6,966 bases of DNA from JBAZBO01 sp041671425 (GCA_041671425.1 JBAZBO010000050.1:1-6966); one strand, 5' to 3'. Shown: positions 1 to 5,877, numbered from the stretch's first letter. Notes: a model not told the origin generated them from the letters alone. Translations and numbers: made by a program.

Positions 1-433
1 GAGACAGCAGGATACCTCCAACCAACGCTGCGCAGCTGGAAATTCCGGCGGCGACACCAAAAACAAAGTAGGACCACGGTCCAGATTGGGAATTTAGTGA
101 GAGTTTAAGAAAGACGTCTGAAGAACCCAAGAAATAGAATAGTAAGATAAATAGTCCCAAGACACCAAGAACCTTATAAACATCCTTTTTGCTAAGTGGT
201 TTGTCCTTGGTTTTTTGCTCCAGGAAAAAGTAACCAGACTTCTTAAAAAGCTTATTGAGAAGGTCAATAGAGGGGACCTTGTCTGGTGATACGGCACTAA
301 TATCAACTTGGGATTTGGCCAGGGAAACTTTCACACCGGAGACACCGTCAAGCTTTGAGATGTCCTGCTTGATGAGCATCTCACAGGTAGCACAGTGCAT
401 ACCTTTTATATAGTAAGTTTTTACGAATGGCAT
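1..433 (-). CDS. HMA-domain membrane protein, TauE/SafE (UreH/DsbD-like) type, partial
   Basis: The reading frame opens at ATG 433 and is still open at the left edge, so only the first 144 residues are visible. Residues 1-70 look like a heavy-metal-associated domain: the motif GMHCATCE puts the metal-binding cysteines at C14 and C17. A polar linker follows, then a hydrophobic segment at about 93-113 and a second from about 122 containing GISSCAALVGG. That second stretch resembles the first helix of the TauE/SafE or UreH/DsbD_2-like membrane proteins that CPR genomes fuse to HMA domains. The expected role is binding Cu(I) at the membrane and moving it or electrons across; this is inference from family resemblance. 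The start lies 3 nt after the csoR stop with no Shine-Dalgarno, which suggests translational coupling. A P-type ATPase is the main alternative and is less likely, because the second hydrophobic stretch does not look like its first helices. The missing C-terminus would decide. Confidence 0.72.
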   Translation of the reverse strand, partial: MPFVKTYYIKGMHCATCEMLIKQDISKLDGVSGVKVSLAKSQVDISAVSPDKVPSIDLLNKLFKKSGYFFLEQKTKDKPLSKKDVYKVLGVLGLFILLFYFLGSSDVFLKLSLNSQSGPWSYFVFGVAAGISSCAALVGGILLS

Positions 434-436
434 ATT

Positions 437-673
437 TTACTTGTAATCGAAAATCTCCAGAAGTTCCTTTGCAATCTTATCCGTATTCCCTTCCTTGGCC
501 TGTTCTACAACACAGTGCCTGATGTGATCTTTCATGATCAAGGCATCAAGTTTTTTCAAAGCCTTCTGGACTGCAAGTGACTGGTGAGCAATATCAATAC
601 AATACCTATCTTCTTCGATCATCTTCTCAATGGCATTTACATGCCCTTTGATGATCCTTACCCTATGTAGCAT
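437..673 (-). CDS. csoR: CsoR-type copper-sensing transcriptional repressor
   Basis: This 78-residue protein is a complete, compact member of the CsoR/RcnR (DUF156) all-helical repressor family. The Cu(I) ligand set of Mycobacterium tuberculosis CsoR (C36, H61, C65) is matched with identical spacing by C25, H50 and C54, within DRYCIDIAHQ and DHIRHCVVE. Y24 and E70 sit where the second-shell Tyr and Glu of CsoR lie. That pattern favours Cu(I) sensing over the nickel/cobalt RcnR or sulfide-sensing CstR types. The N-terminus begins directly at the first helix (MLHRVRIIKGHV), so it lacks the N-terminal tail of longer members. The ATG is supported by AGGTG seven bases upstream. The next gene starts 3 nt downstream and encodes an HMA membrane protein, the usual kind of target for this repressor. 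No clear G-tract CsoR operator is visible in the 44-bp upstream gap, so autoregulation is assumed from the family rather than seen. Confidence 0.93.
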   Translation of the reverse strand: MLHRVRIIKGHVNAIEKMIEEDRYCIDIAHQSLAVQKALKKLDALIMKDHIRHCVVEQAKEGNTDKIAKELLEIFDYK

Positions 674-680
674 AATACAA

Positions 681-685
681 CACCT
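681..685 (-). promoter_or_regulatory. Shine-Dalgarno of csoR
   Basis: Read on the minus strand, AGGTG lies 7 nt before the csoR ATG. It matters because most other genes in this window lack any such site, so csoR appears to be translated from a transcript with a real leader, perhaps read through from the glycosyltransferase gene 44 nt upstream. Confidence 0.6.
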
Positions 686-717
686 ATTTAGAAACGCAAG
701 AGGGAGTTACCAAGTTA

Positions 718-1776
718 CTATGGCTTTTTGACCCGTCGTATGTCTGCCTGTACGTAATCCAATATACAAATAGATGCCAAGGGGGTCACCCAGGTAAAAT
801 ACTGCGGGAAAATGATCGGATTGAATGTGGCAAAAACCAACACTGATAAGAACAGGTACATGGATATGGGAATCCTCTTCAATACTAATAGTAAAAAACA
901 CAGTAAGGATGAAATAAGGAGTGGAAGTCTTGGCAACAACTGCTGATAAAGAGTTCCTGTATTAAAAGAAGGATTATATGTCGTTAGTAACTTGTTGTAT
1001 CCAAAAGTTATCTCTGAATCCAGCGGAGTGCGAGTCAAACTAAATAGCATGGAGTTTATAAAACTGGCTGGGTTATCAAAGAATAGTGAGGCGGAGGGTA
1101 TGAATATCGTCAAGAATAACAGGAGTACATTAATCCCAAATTTCTTGTAGGAATCCTGCTTATGAATGAGCGGCATAAGATACATGGGAGCAATGAAAAC
1201 TCCGATATGTTTTATGCCTAAGGACAAGCCATACAAAATGTAAGAGAGCCATCGAAATTTGGACTTTCTAAAAAAGAAATAAGACAAAAGCAATAAGGCT
1301 ATAGCAGGAAGATCCTGTTTTAAATTTAAGAACGAATTTAAACTCCATACGTTGAATAAGAAAAAGAGCGAGGCGCAATAACCGTACAATTTCTTATTTG
1401 CTTCCCTAAATAGCAAATAGATCATTACCCCACCCACCACATGAGACCAAAAAACTATTACTCTGAAATTTTCCAAGAATTCTTCGAACCCATTGCCGGA
1501 CATTTGCCGGATATATGAAAGCGTATAAAAATATAACGGCAGTTGAGTAGCGTATTTATCATTTTCGATCATATTCCCTTCTAAGATCCGGTTATAAGGG
1601 TTTCCACCTTTTTGTAGCTCCTTGGCAGCTTCGTATTCAAAGTAGATATCATTCTGCCCAGAATAGTATTCGGGTCCTTTTTCCATGCTGTAGTCCACAA
1701 TATGAAGAATACGGATAGTTATCAGGAGAAGTATAAGTTCTAAAATGAACGTTCTGTTCTTCTTTATGAAATTCAT
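718..1776 (-). CDS. GT-C membrane glycosyltransferase, GT87 (DUF2029)-like
   Basis: The 352-residue protein has about eight or nine hydrophobic segments and almost no soluble domain, as in the polyprenyl-phosphate-sugar mannosyl- or arabinosyltransferases of family GT87. After the first helix (about 9-27), the outer loop carries the family-like pattern of an acidic residue followed by a Gly-Asn-Pro-Tyr turn: D43 with Y45, then GGNPY at 57-61, and QLPLY near 78-82. Later landmarks are LKQD at 152-155, GIKHIG before a membrane helix, and FNPIIFPQYF near the C-terminus, the kind of Pro-rich signature seen near the end of these enzymes. It probably transfers a sugar from a lipid-phosphate donor to a surface glycan or glycolipid on the outer face of the membrane; donor and acceptor cannot be read from the sequence. 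The ATG has no good Shine-Dalgarno but a TGATAGAAT box 8 nt upstream. It is divergent from the next glycosyltransferase gene, with a 105-bp shared upstream region. Confidence 0.8.
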   Translation of the reverse strand: MNFIKKNRTFILELILLLITIRILHIVDYSMEKGPEYYSGQNDIYFEYEAAKELQKGGNPYNRILEGNMIENDKYATQLPLYFYTLSYIRQMSGNGFEEFLENFRVIVFWSHVVGGVMIYLLFREANKKLYGYCASLFFLFNVWSLNSFLNLKQDLPAIALLLLSYFFFRKSKFRWLSYILYGLSLGIKHIGVFIAPMYLMPLIHKQDSYKKFGINVLLLFLTIFIPSASLFFDNPASFINSMLFSLTRTPLDSEITFGYNKLLTTYNPSFNTGTLYQQLLPRLPLLISSLLCFLLLVLKRIPISMYLFLSVLVFATFNPIIFPQYFTWVTPLASICILDYVQADIRRVKKP

Positions 1777-1784
1777 GAGCTCTT

Positions 1785-1793
1785 ATTCTATCA
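1785..1793 (-). promoter_or_regulatory. extended -10 promoter of the GT87-like gene
   Basis: On the minus strand TGATAGAAT fits the TGnTATAAT extended -10 pattern and ends 8 nt before the ATG, so transcription should begin at or within about two bases of the start codon. No -35 consensus is seen at 17 nt. The assignment rests on the motif and its position only. Confidence 0.45.
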
Positions 1794-1869
1794 CTACAAT
1801 ACATCATCGGCGGTTATATGTCCCAAAGACCAGAACAACAAGTCTCCTACTCAAGGAATCCTTATCAGC

Positions 1870-1875
1870 TATAAT
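1870..1875 (+). promoter_or_regulatory. -10 box of a leaderless promoter for the GT39-like gene
   Basis: A perfect TATAAT ends 6 nt before the GTG start codon at 1882. A typical start point 6-7 nt downstream of the -10 would coincide with the GTG itself, giving a leaderless mRNA. No Shine-Dalgarno is present, and the upstream -35 region has no clear TTGACA. An ATG that overlaps this box at 1874 reads only two further codons before a stop, so it is not the gene start. Confidence 0.55.
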
Positions 1876-1881
1876 GGACGG

Positions 1882-3414
1882 GTGAAGAAACGGCTAAATA
1901 TATTGTTATTTTTAGTAGTATCTTTGACTTCCGCGCTCCTTCTGTTCTATAGGCTGGGAAAAGATACTGTTACCACAGATGATACTCACTTCAAGAACTG
2001 GTCTTATGTCTACATGAAAGAGTTTGAAGCCGGCAATTATGATGCGCTGTATGTTACTGTCCAGCCGGGTGTCCTTACCATAAATACCAATATCATTGGC
2101 TTCAAAGCATATTATTTTCTAAGAGACCGCTTGGGATTTTTTGAGAACCAGACAGAAATGCAGCGCGACTTGACTCTACATACCTTCTCAAAGGTACCCA
2201 AAAGTATCGTAATACTTGTTTTGCTGTTAGTAGCTACACTTCTGGTAAAACGAGCATTCAATTTCAATGCCTCACTTGTATTTCTCACGCTTATGGGACT
2301 AGAACCCTTTGTACTGGGAAATTCCAGGGTTATCCAAACTGATATCATCCCAGCATATCTAGTCTTCATATCGGCTCTCCTTTACTACTTAAAAGGGGAT
2401 GAGAAAAGCCTATACAGGTATGGCACGATCGGGTTCTTGCTTGGGCTTTCAAATATCGAAAAGGCTTCTAGCGTTATTGCATTACCTATCTTTTTACTTA
2501 TCTTTGTAATGAATGAAAAAACGTTAAGAAGAAAGGTTTCGAGTGTACTTCTTTTCTTAGTAGTCTTCTTCTTTACCATGATAGCTTTCTTTCCCGCTTT
2601 TTGGGGTAACTTCTCTTTTACATTATGGAGGATATTTGTTGGCTCGTTCATACAGGGGGTTAAAGGATTGGATGCCGAGACTTTCACCTATGAGGTTACC
2701 CGACATATCAGACCGGGCTATTTCTATATAAGATTCCTATACAATCAATTAAGCGAATTTGTACTAGTGGGTCTCCTGATCTTCCTGGCGACCATATTTA
2801 AAACCAATAGAGCAAGCCGTGATACTTTTCTTCCAAAGCTTAAAAAGTATCTGCCTATGTTACTTATTCCCATTGTCTTTCTTATAATGTTCCAGTTGTC
2901 TAACAAAAAAGTAGAAAGATTCATGCTTTTCACATTCCCATTCATAATCCTATATGCATCTATCGGATATGAAAGACTAATCCGCAAAGCTGTCTGGCTT
3001 TACATACTTTTGGGATTTGTGTTAACACTAAGGCTGATACAGTTCACTCTCATATTTCCAGACTTTCTTATCTATAGAAACCCTCTAAGTATAGACAGGA
3101 CTTACAATGCCAGGTACTTATCGTGGGGCATAGGATATTGGAAACTCTCAAACTATTTGCAATCAGAATATGGATCAGGAAGAACCATACACCTGGGAGA
3201 TTATGAAAACCTCAAACTCTTCTATGATGGGGAGGTCAAAAACTTTGATGATTCCAGCTGTGATGACTCGTTTGATCTGGTTGTTCAGACAAATGAAATT
3301 CCAAGCAACACCTGCTTCTCAAATAAGTTGCTTTTCGATAAGGAGTTCAAGCCTTATAAGAATGTGGTGTTTTATATCTACGAGTCTGACAATACCAGCA
3401 ACAACCCTATCTAG
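1882..3414 (+). CDS. GT-C membrane glycosyltransferase, GT39/PMT (ArnT-like)
   Basis: The 510-residue protein has a first helix at about 6-24, then an outer loop with D33, D34 and H36 in TTDDTHFKNW, matching the Asp/Glu metal-binding motif of PMT/ArnT-type transferases. QPGVLT near 61-66 resembles the His-Pro-Pro or His-Pro-Gly turn of the family. Further on, GNSRVIQTD (146-154) is the conserved Ser-Arg...Asp signature of the second outer loop, and NKKVERFMLFTFPF resembles the late Arg-Tyr-containing helix. About ten membrane segments end near residue 395, followed by a soluble C-terminal domain of roughly 100 residues. The likely activity is transfer of a sugar from a polyprenyl-phosphate donor to a lipid, glycan or protein at the outer membrane face; the acceptor is unknown. 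The start is GTG, the first in-frame codon after TATAAT, giving MKKRLN and a proper membrane-inserting N-terminus. It converges with the epimerase, leaving 4 nt between stop codons. Confidence 0.85.
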   Translation: MKKRLNILLFLVVSLTSALLLFYRLGKDTVTTDDTHFKNWSYVYMKEFEAGNYDALYVTVQPGVLTINTNIIGFKAYYFLRDRLGFFENQTEMQRDLTLHTFSKVPKSIVILVLLLVATLLVKRAFNFNASLVFLTLMGLEPFVLGNSRVIQTDIIPAYLVFISALLYYLKGDEKSLYRYGTIGFLLGLSNIEKASSVIALPIFLLIFVMNEKTLRRKVSSVLLFLVVFFFTMIAFFPAFWGNFSFTLWRIFVGSFIQGVKGLDAETFTYEVTRHIRPGYFYIRFLYNQLSEFVLVGLLIFLATIFKTNRASRDTFLPKLKKYLPMLLIPIVFLIMFQLSNKKVERFMLFTFPFIILYASIGYERLIRKAVWLYILLGFVLTLRLIQFTLIFPDFLIYRNPLSIDRTYNARYLSWGIGYWKLSNYLQSEYGSGRTIHLGDYENLKLFYDGEVKNFDDSSCDDSFDLVVQTNEIPSNTCFSNKLLFDKEFKPYKNVVFYIYESDNTSNNPI

Positions 3415-3418
3415 AGTA

Positions 3419-4417
3419 TCAACCCTTTATATAGGCGAACTTTAGCAAATCTTGATTCTCTCTGTACCAATCCAAAGTCCTTTTCAGACCGTCGTTCATA
3501 CCAACGTTAGGGTGATATTTGAACATCTTCTCTGCCTTCTTGATATCTGAAACCACAAAGTCCACAATCACTCTCTGCAAACCTGGCCTGTCATCACCCG
3601 GATCTCTGGTAACAGAAACTCCTGAGATCTGGCTTACCATATTGATCATATCCTGCAAAGAAGTGGATACCCCACTGGCCACATTCACTATTTGGAAATT
3701 GATCCTTTTAGAAAGACTTGCCTCTAGAAGGTCTACCACATCGTCTATATATACAAAGTCTCTTGTCTGGGAGACAAAGTCGTCTCTCATGACCAAGGGT
3801 ATACCTTTGATTGCGCTAGCCACAGTCTGGTATATCAAGGTATGTGTGGGCATATTAGGGCCGTAAACGGAGAATATCCTGGGTATGACGCATGGCAGCT
3901 CATAGAGATGATTAAGGTATTTGAGTGCCATTTCCATAGCCACCTTGGAAGCCCCATGGGGCGAGATGGGGTCAGGTATCAATTTCCTTTCAGTTAAGAC
4001 CTGCTTTTTGGTATTCCCATATACACTGAAGGTTGATGCGGCCACGAACTTCTTTGCGCCCATAGCGCGAGCCAGCTCATACATCTTTATAGTACCCAAG
4101 GTATTGACTTCAAAGAATTCTGAATATGGGTTGAAGTCCCTTGGTTCCCGGTAATAATTGTCTTTTGAGGCTAGGTGAACAAAGTAGTCGCACTTTCTTT
4201 CTTTTAGAATATTTGTCAGTTCATCGCTGACTATATCCAGTTTTATAAATTCGAACTTGTTAAAGACGCTCAGCTCTTTCAGTCTGAATTCCTTGACCTC
4301 TATGGGATTATCTTCTGTCAGGAAGTCCACGCCTATTACGTTGTATCCCTTGTTCAGAAGTCTTTTTGCCAAATGTGATCCGATGAAGCCTGCGGCACCG
4401 GTGATAACAACCTGCAT
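3419..4417 (-). CDS. NAD-dependent epimerase/dehydratase (extended SDR), sugar nucleotide type, with His for the catalytic Tyr
   Basis: This is a full-length 332-residue extended SDR. The Rossmann motif GAAGFIG is at 7-13, D31 follows beta-2 as expected for NAD(H) binding, and HLAS (80-83) follows a later strand. The Ser/Thr of the catalytic triad is T129 in ASTFSVYG. RDFVYIDDVV and the DDRPG-containing region are typical of UDP-glucose 4-epimerase, UDP-glucuronate epimerase and dTDP-glucose dehydratase-like proteins. The usual YxxxK is HGASK here: H154 and K158, with H154 exactly 25 residues after T129, as Tyr149 follows Ser124 in E. coli GalE. The codon is CAT, one base from the Tyr codon TAT. 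Either the protein uses an altered mechanism, is inactive, or the base is a consensus error. The product probably supplies an activated sugar to the neighbouring glycosyltransferases; the exact substrate is not determinable. No Shine-Dalgarno is seen before the ATG. Confidence 0.9.
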   Translation of the reverse strand: MQVVITGAAGFIGSHLAKRLLNKGYNVIGVDFLTEDNPIEVKEFRLKELSVFNKFEFIKLDIVSDELTNILKERKCDYFVHLASKDNYYREPRDFNPYSEFFEVNTLGTIKMYELARAMGAKKFVAASTFSVYGNTKKQVLTERKLIPDPISPHGASKVAMEMALKYLNHLYELPCVIPRIFSVYGPNMPTHTLIYQTVASAIKGIPLVMRDDFVSQTRDFVYIDDVVDLLEASLSKRINFQIVNVASGVSTSLQDMINMVSQISGVSVTRDPGDDRPGLQRVIVDFVVSDIKKAEKMFKYHPNVGMNDGLKRTLDWYRENQDLLKFAYIKG

Positions 4418-4425
4418 GCTGTTAT

Positions 4426-4434
4426 GCTATAGCA
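4426..4434 (-). promoter_or_regulatory. extended -10 promoter of the epimerase gene
   Basis: On the minus strand TGCTATAGC (TG, one base, then TATAGC) ends 8 nt before the ATG at 4417, placing the expected RNA start within about two bases of the start codon. TTGAAT and TTGTTT lie upstream but at poor spacings (15 and 19 nt), so the extended -10 would have to carry recognition. Confidence 0.4.
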
Positions 4435-4597
4435 GATTTTGCTAGAATTCAAACAATGTCCTTTAGCCTGAACATTTCCCATTGAACAATTTACTAGAAC
4501 AATAGCCTTTAACAGCGGGGACACCGTTAAGATTTTCAGAATGAAGACTATTTCCCATCCATAGAACTTTGTGTTTGAAGTTGTGTTAACCCCATAG

Positions 4598-4627
4598 TTG
4601 ACAAATGCGGTATACCTGTATTACAAT
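4598..4627 (+). promoter_or_regulatory. sigma70-type promoter for the 4820 gene
   Basis: A perfect TTGACA at 4598-4603 is followed after 18 bases by TACAAT at 4622-4627, a five-of-six match to the -10 consensus. Transcription would begin near 4634, giving a leader of about 185 nt before the ATG at 4820. The spacer holds a perfect 8-bp palindrome, GGTATACC, at 4609-4616, a possible place for a regulator to bind. This is the best promoter in the window by consensus. Confidence 0.6.
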
Positions 4628-4643
4628 ACTACTCGTTAGTTTA

Positions 4644-4664
4644 GCTATACCAGATTTGTATAGC
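4644..4664 (+). repeat. short inverted repeat in the leader of the 4820 gene
   Basis: GCTATA at 4644-4649 and TATAGC at 4659-4664 form a perfect 6-bp inverted repeat with a 9-nt spacer, about ten bases downstream of the predicted RNA start. It could be an operator half-site pair or a weak RNA stem. The same GCTATAGC core is found at the -10 of the divergent epimerase promoter, so the likeness may only reflect AT-rich -10-like sequence. Confidence 0.35.
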
Positions 4665-4714
4665 GCACTTTTACAACTTGGAATCGAAAAAGTCCCCTTG
4701 AGACTGTTATTAAA

Positions 4715-4791
4715 GGGTTTCCAAGCCTCCAATTTGTCAAAAACAGCGCCTTTTCAGTGTTTTTGGCAGTTTGGAGGTTCTTGGAATCACC
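4715..4791 (+). repeat. long imperfect inverted repeat (hairpin) in the 5' leader of the 4820 gene
   Basis: The arms are 4715-4745 and 4758-4791, around a 12-nt loop at 4746-4757. Base by base from the loop, the first 20 pairs hold with two G-U wobbles and one U-U mismatch. A 2-nt bulge follows, then seven further pairs, one U-U mismatch, a pair, a single bulged A, and two closing pairs: 28 Watson-Crick pairs in all. It lies entirely between the predicted promoter and the Shine-Dalgarno and ends about 18 nt before AGGAGAG. There is no T-run after it, so it is not an ordinary intrinsic terminator. It may stabilise the mRNA, act as an RNase III-type processing site, bind a regulator, or be the remnant of a small inverted-repeat element. 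Confidence 0.8.
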
Positions 4792-4808
4792 TCAAATAGT
4801 AGATCGCA

Positions 4809-4815
4809 AGGAGAG
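4809..4815 (+). promoter_or_regulatory. strong Shine-Dalgarno of the 4820 gene
   Basis: AGGAGAG lies just upstream of ATG 4820, with GGAG at 4810-4813 separated from the ATG by six bases. It fixes the gene start at 4820, upstream of the N-gap, rather than at the ATG at 4833 in the downstream frame, which lacks such a site. Confidence 0.85.
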
Positions 4816-4819
4816 AAAA

Positions 4820-5582
4820 ATGAAAGCGTTCGTTGCAGGAACAAGGTTCTACGAGACTCGCCCCGAANNNNNNNNNNGAAAAAAGGGACGAAAGTCTCGC
4901 GAGACTCCAGGGATTCATCTCATCAATGATGTCCTCTGGAGCAACGCATGTGTACGTTGCGGTAAACACCGCCGAGGATCGTATTGGGACAATGGAGATG
5001 GCTTGGCCACAAAACGCAAGCGTCTTCGCTGTTAGCCCATGGGGTTTCTTTGTAAACCCCTTGAACAGCATCCTTATTTCCGCACGGGAGCTGCTGGCAA
5101 CGCATAACTTGCTTCTTGCCAGTGCAGAAGTACGGACCAATGGGGAAGCTGTCAACGTGCTGAGCAATCTGCTCGAGAATAACGCAGAGACCCTTGTGGC
5201 CGGTGCCGCACTCGAAGGGCACAAGTTCGTACCAGGAGTCCATCAGAACGCATCGGGACGGGAAGTGCCTTGGAACACACTAGCTCTGTATAACCCCTAC
5301 CCACTCTGGGTAACGGGGTTCCCTCTCTTGGGAGATGGACCGATGTCCGAACCCGAGAACAAGGGGGTGGAAGAGTTGATGACCGGAACGATCCTGCAAA
5401 GGATCTACCCTAACCTGAAACTCTTTCTTACACAGGTCCCCGGACAAACCTGGGATACCAGTAGTTTCGATGGAGGACGCCTCGCTTCACATGAGAAGAA
5501 GATGAACTCCAAGGATACTCGTCCTAGACGCCAGCTGGATTTCAGCAACCTGGGTACCGGTCCTACGGTAATCCACGTCTAG
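4820..5582 (+). CDS. uncharacterised protein, possibly GT-A-like glycosyltransferase; interrupted by an assembly gap
   Basis: The gene starts at ATG 4820 (MKAFVAGTRFYETRPE, 16 residues up to the N-run) and resumes at 4878 (EKRDESLARLQGF) for 234 residues to the TAG at 5580-5582. The two parts are in different frames only because ten N were inserted; a true gap length divisible by three restores one frame, giving about 250 residues plus the missing ones. No named family is certain. The shape is GT-A-like: an N-terminal strand, a VAVNTAEDRIG strand, LLLASAEVRTNGE in the position of a metal-binding acidic motif, then PWNTLALYN, TGFPLLGDGP, a GVEELMTG stretch, and a basic tail with HEKKMNSKDTRPRRQ. 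No signal peptide or membrane helix is seen. Two 60-base lines of it hand-count at 52% and 60% GC, against 33% for one line of the adjacent GT39-like gene. With the consensus promoter and Shine-Dalgarno, this suggests high expression or a different origin. Glycosyltransferase function is a tentative inference. Confidence 0.7.
4868..4877. other. assembly gap (10 N)
   Basis: Ten N replace an unknown length of sequence inside the 4820 gene. The flanks hold an 8-bp direct repeat CGAGACTC (4852-4859 and 4900-4907), and the right flank is part of a perfect 14-bp palindrome, AGTCTCGCGAGACT (4893-4906). Repeats and hairpins of this kind could explain a broken assembly. Everything right of the gap is linked to the left only by scaffolding and by the continuity of this gene. 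Confidence 0.98.
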
Positions 5583-5660
5583 AAGACTCTGGTCAGCCGT
5601 CAGCTATCATCTATCGTTTTTTTGTTTCGTTCGATTCCAAGAACCCGCTCGTTTGTATCT

Positions 5661-5689
5661 AGGTCGGTCCTTCAGCAAGCCGCTGCCTA
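5661..5689 (+). repeat. direct repeat copy 1
   Basis: This ~29-bp sequence ends with the invariant block CAGCAAGCCGC followed by T and GCCTA, and begins with AGGTCG. The second copy is at 5807-5837, differing by one base in the core and by small indels in the middle. The sequence outside the repeats does not match, so the similarity is confined to this block. Confidence 0.75.
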
Positions 5690-5700
5690 AATGCAGATGA

Positions 5701-5760
5701 GCCGCTGTGGGGACAATGTGATGTTTAGCAGTAATGCTTTACAACTATTGTCCCCGCGGC
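5701..5760 (+). other. structured hairpin element, possible terminator or small RNA
   Basis: GCCGC at 5701-5705 and GGGGACAAT at 5709-5717 pair with ATTGTCCCCGCGGC at 5747-5760, giving 14 perfect pairs with a 3-nt bulge (5706-5708). Inside the 29-nt apical part, AGCA (5727-5730) pairs with TGCT (5735-5738) across GTAA, which as RNA would be a GNRA-type tetraloop. A run of six T (5768-5773) follows 7 nt after the stem. That would suit a weak terminator for the 4820 gene, whose stop is about 120 nt upstream, but the T-run is distant. A small structured RNA is the alternative. Confidence 0.55.
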
Positions 5761-5806
5761 ACTCAACTTTTTTAAAATGTTTGTGATTTTGAAAATGGGA
5801 GTAAGC

Positions 5807-5837
5807 AGGTCGTCCTTTTTCAGCAAGCCGCCGCCTA
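5807..5837 (+). repeat. direct repeat copy 2
   Basis: This ~31-bp copy matches 5661-5689: AGGTCG at the left, then the CAGCAAGCCGC core followed by C and GCCTA at the right, with two extra bases in a central T-run. The two copies lie 146 bp apart and bracket the hairpin at 5701-5760. This copy sits about 40 bp beyond the stop codon of the DUF333 gene. Apart from these repeats and the hairpin, nothing recognisable was found in 5583-5877. Confidence 0.75.
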
Positions 5838-5877
5838 CCCCCAATAGATATTATATTCTAAAACCAATCCTTTAGAC

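Noticed and set aside
1874..1885. ATG upstream of the GT39-like gene as an alternative start
   Set aside because: It is out of frame and reaches a stop after three codons, and it overlaps the TATAAT box.
4757..5035. Plus-strand reading frame through the gap ending at 5035
   Set aside because: It is the true start of the 4820 gene followed by out-of-frame translation after the N-run; the part after the gap is Arg/Lys/Cys-rich nonsense.
5041..5060. Perfect 7-bp hairpin GGGGTTT...AAACCCC
   Set aside because: It lies within the 4820 coding sequence and encodes part of a continuous protein; a stem this short is expected by chance in GC-richer coding DNA.
4787..5224. 145-codon minus-strand open frame
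   Set aside because: It lies antisense to the well-supported 4820 gene, crosses the N-run, and has low-complexity Ser/Ala/Leu composition typical of a shadow frame.
4833..5582. A coding start at ATG 4833 in the downstream frame
   Set aside because: The residues before the N-run in this frame are only an artefact of the arbitrary ten N. The frame starting at 4820 has a strong Shine-Dalgarno and joins in frame if the gap is a multiple of three.
5617..5623. Run of seven T shortly after the 4820 gene as an intrinsic terminator
   Set aside because: No stable inverted repeat directly precedes it; the sequence before it contains only direct repeats such as GTCAGC and CTATC.
5629..5638. GTTCGATTCC resembling a tRNA T-loop
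   Set aside because: The bases on either side do not form the 5-bp T-stem, and no anticodon arm or acceptor stem is found at the proper distances.
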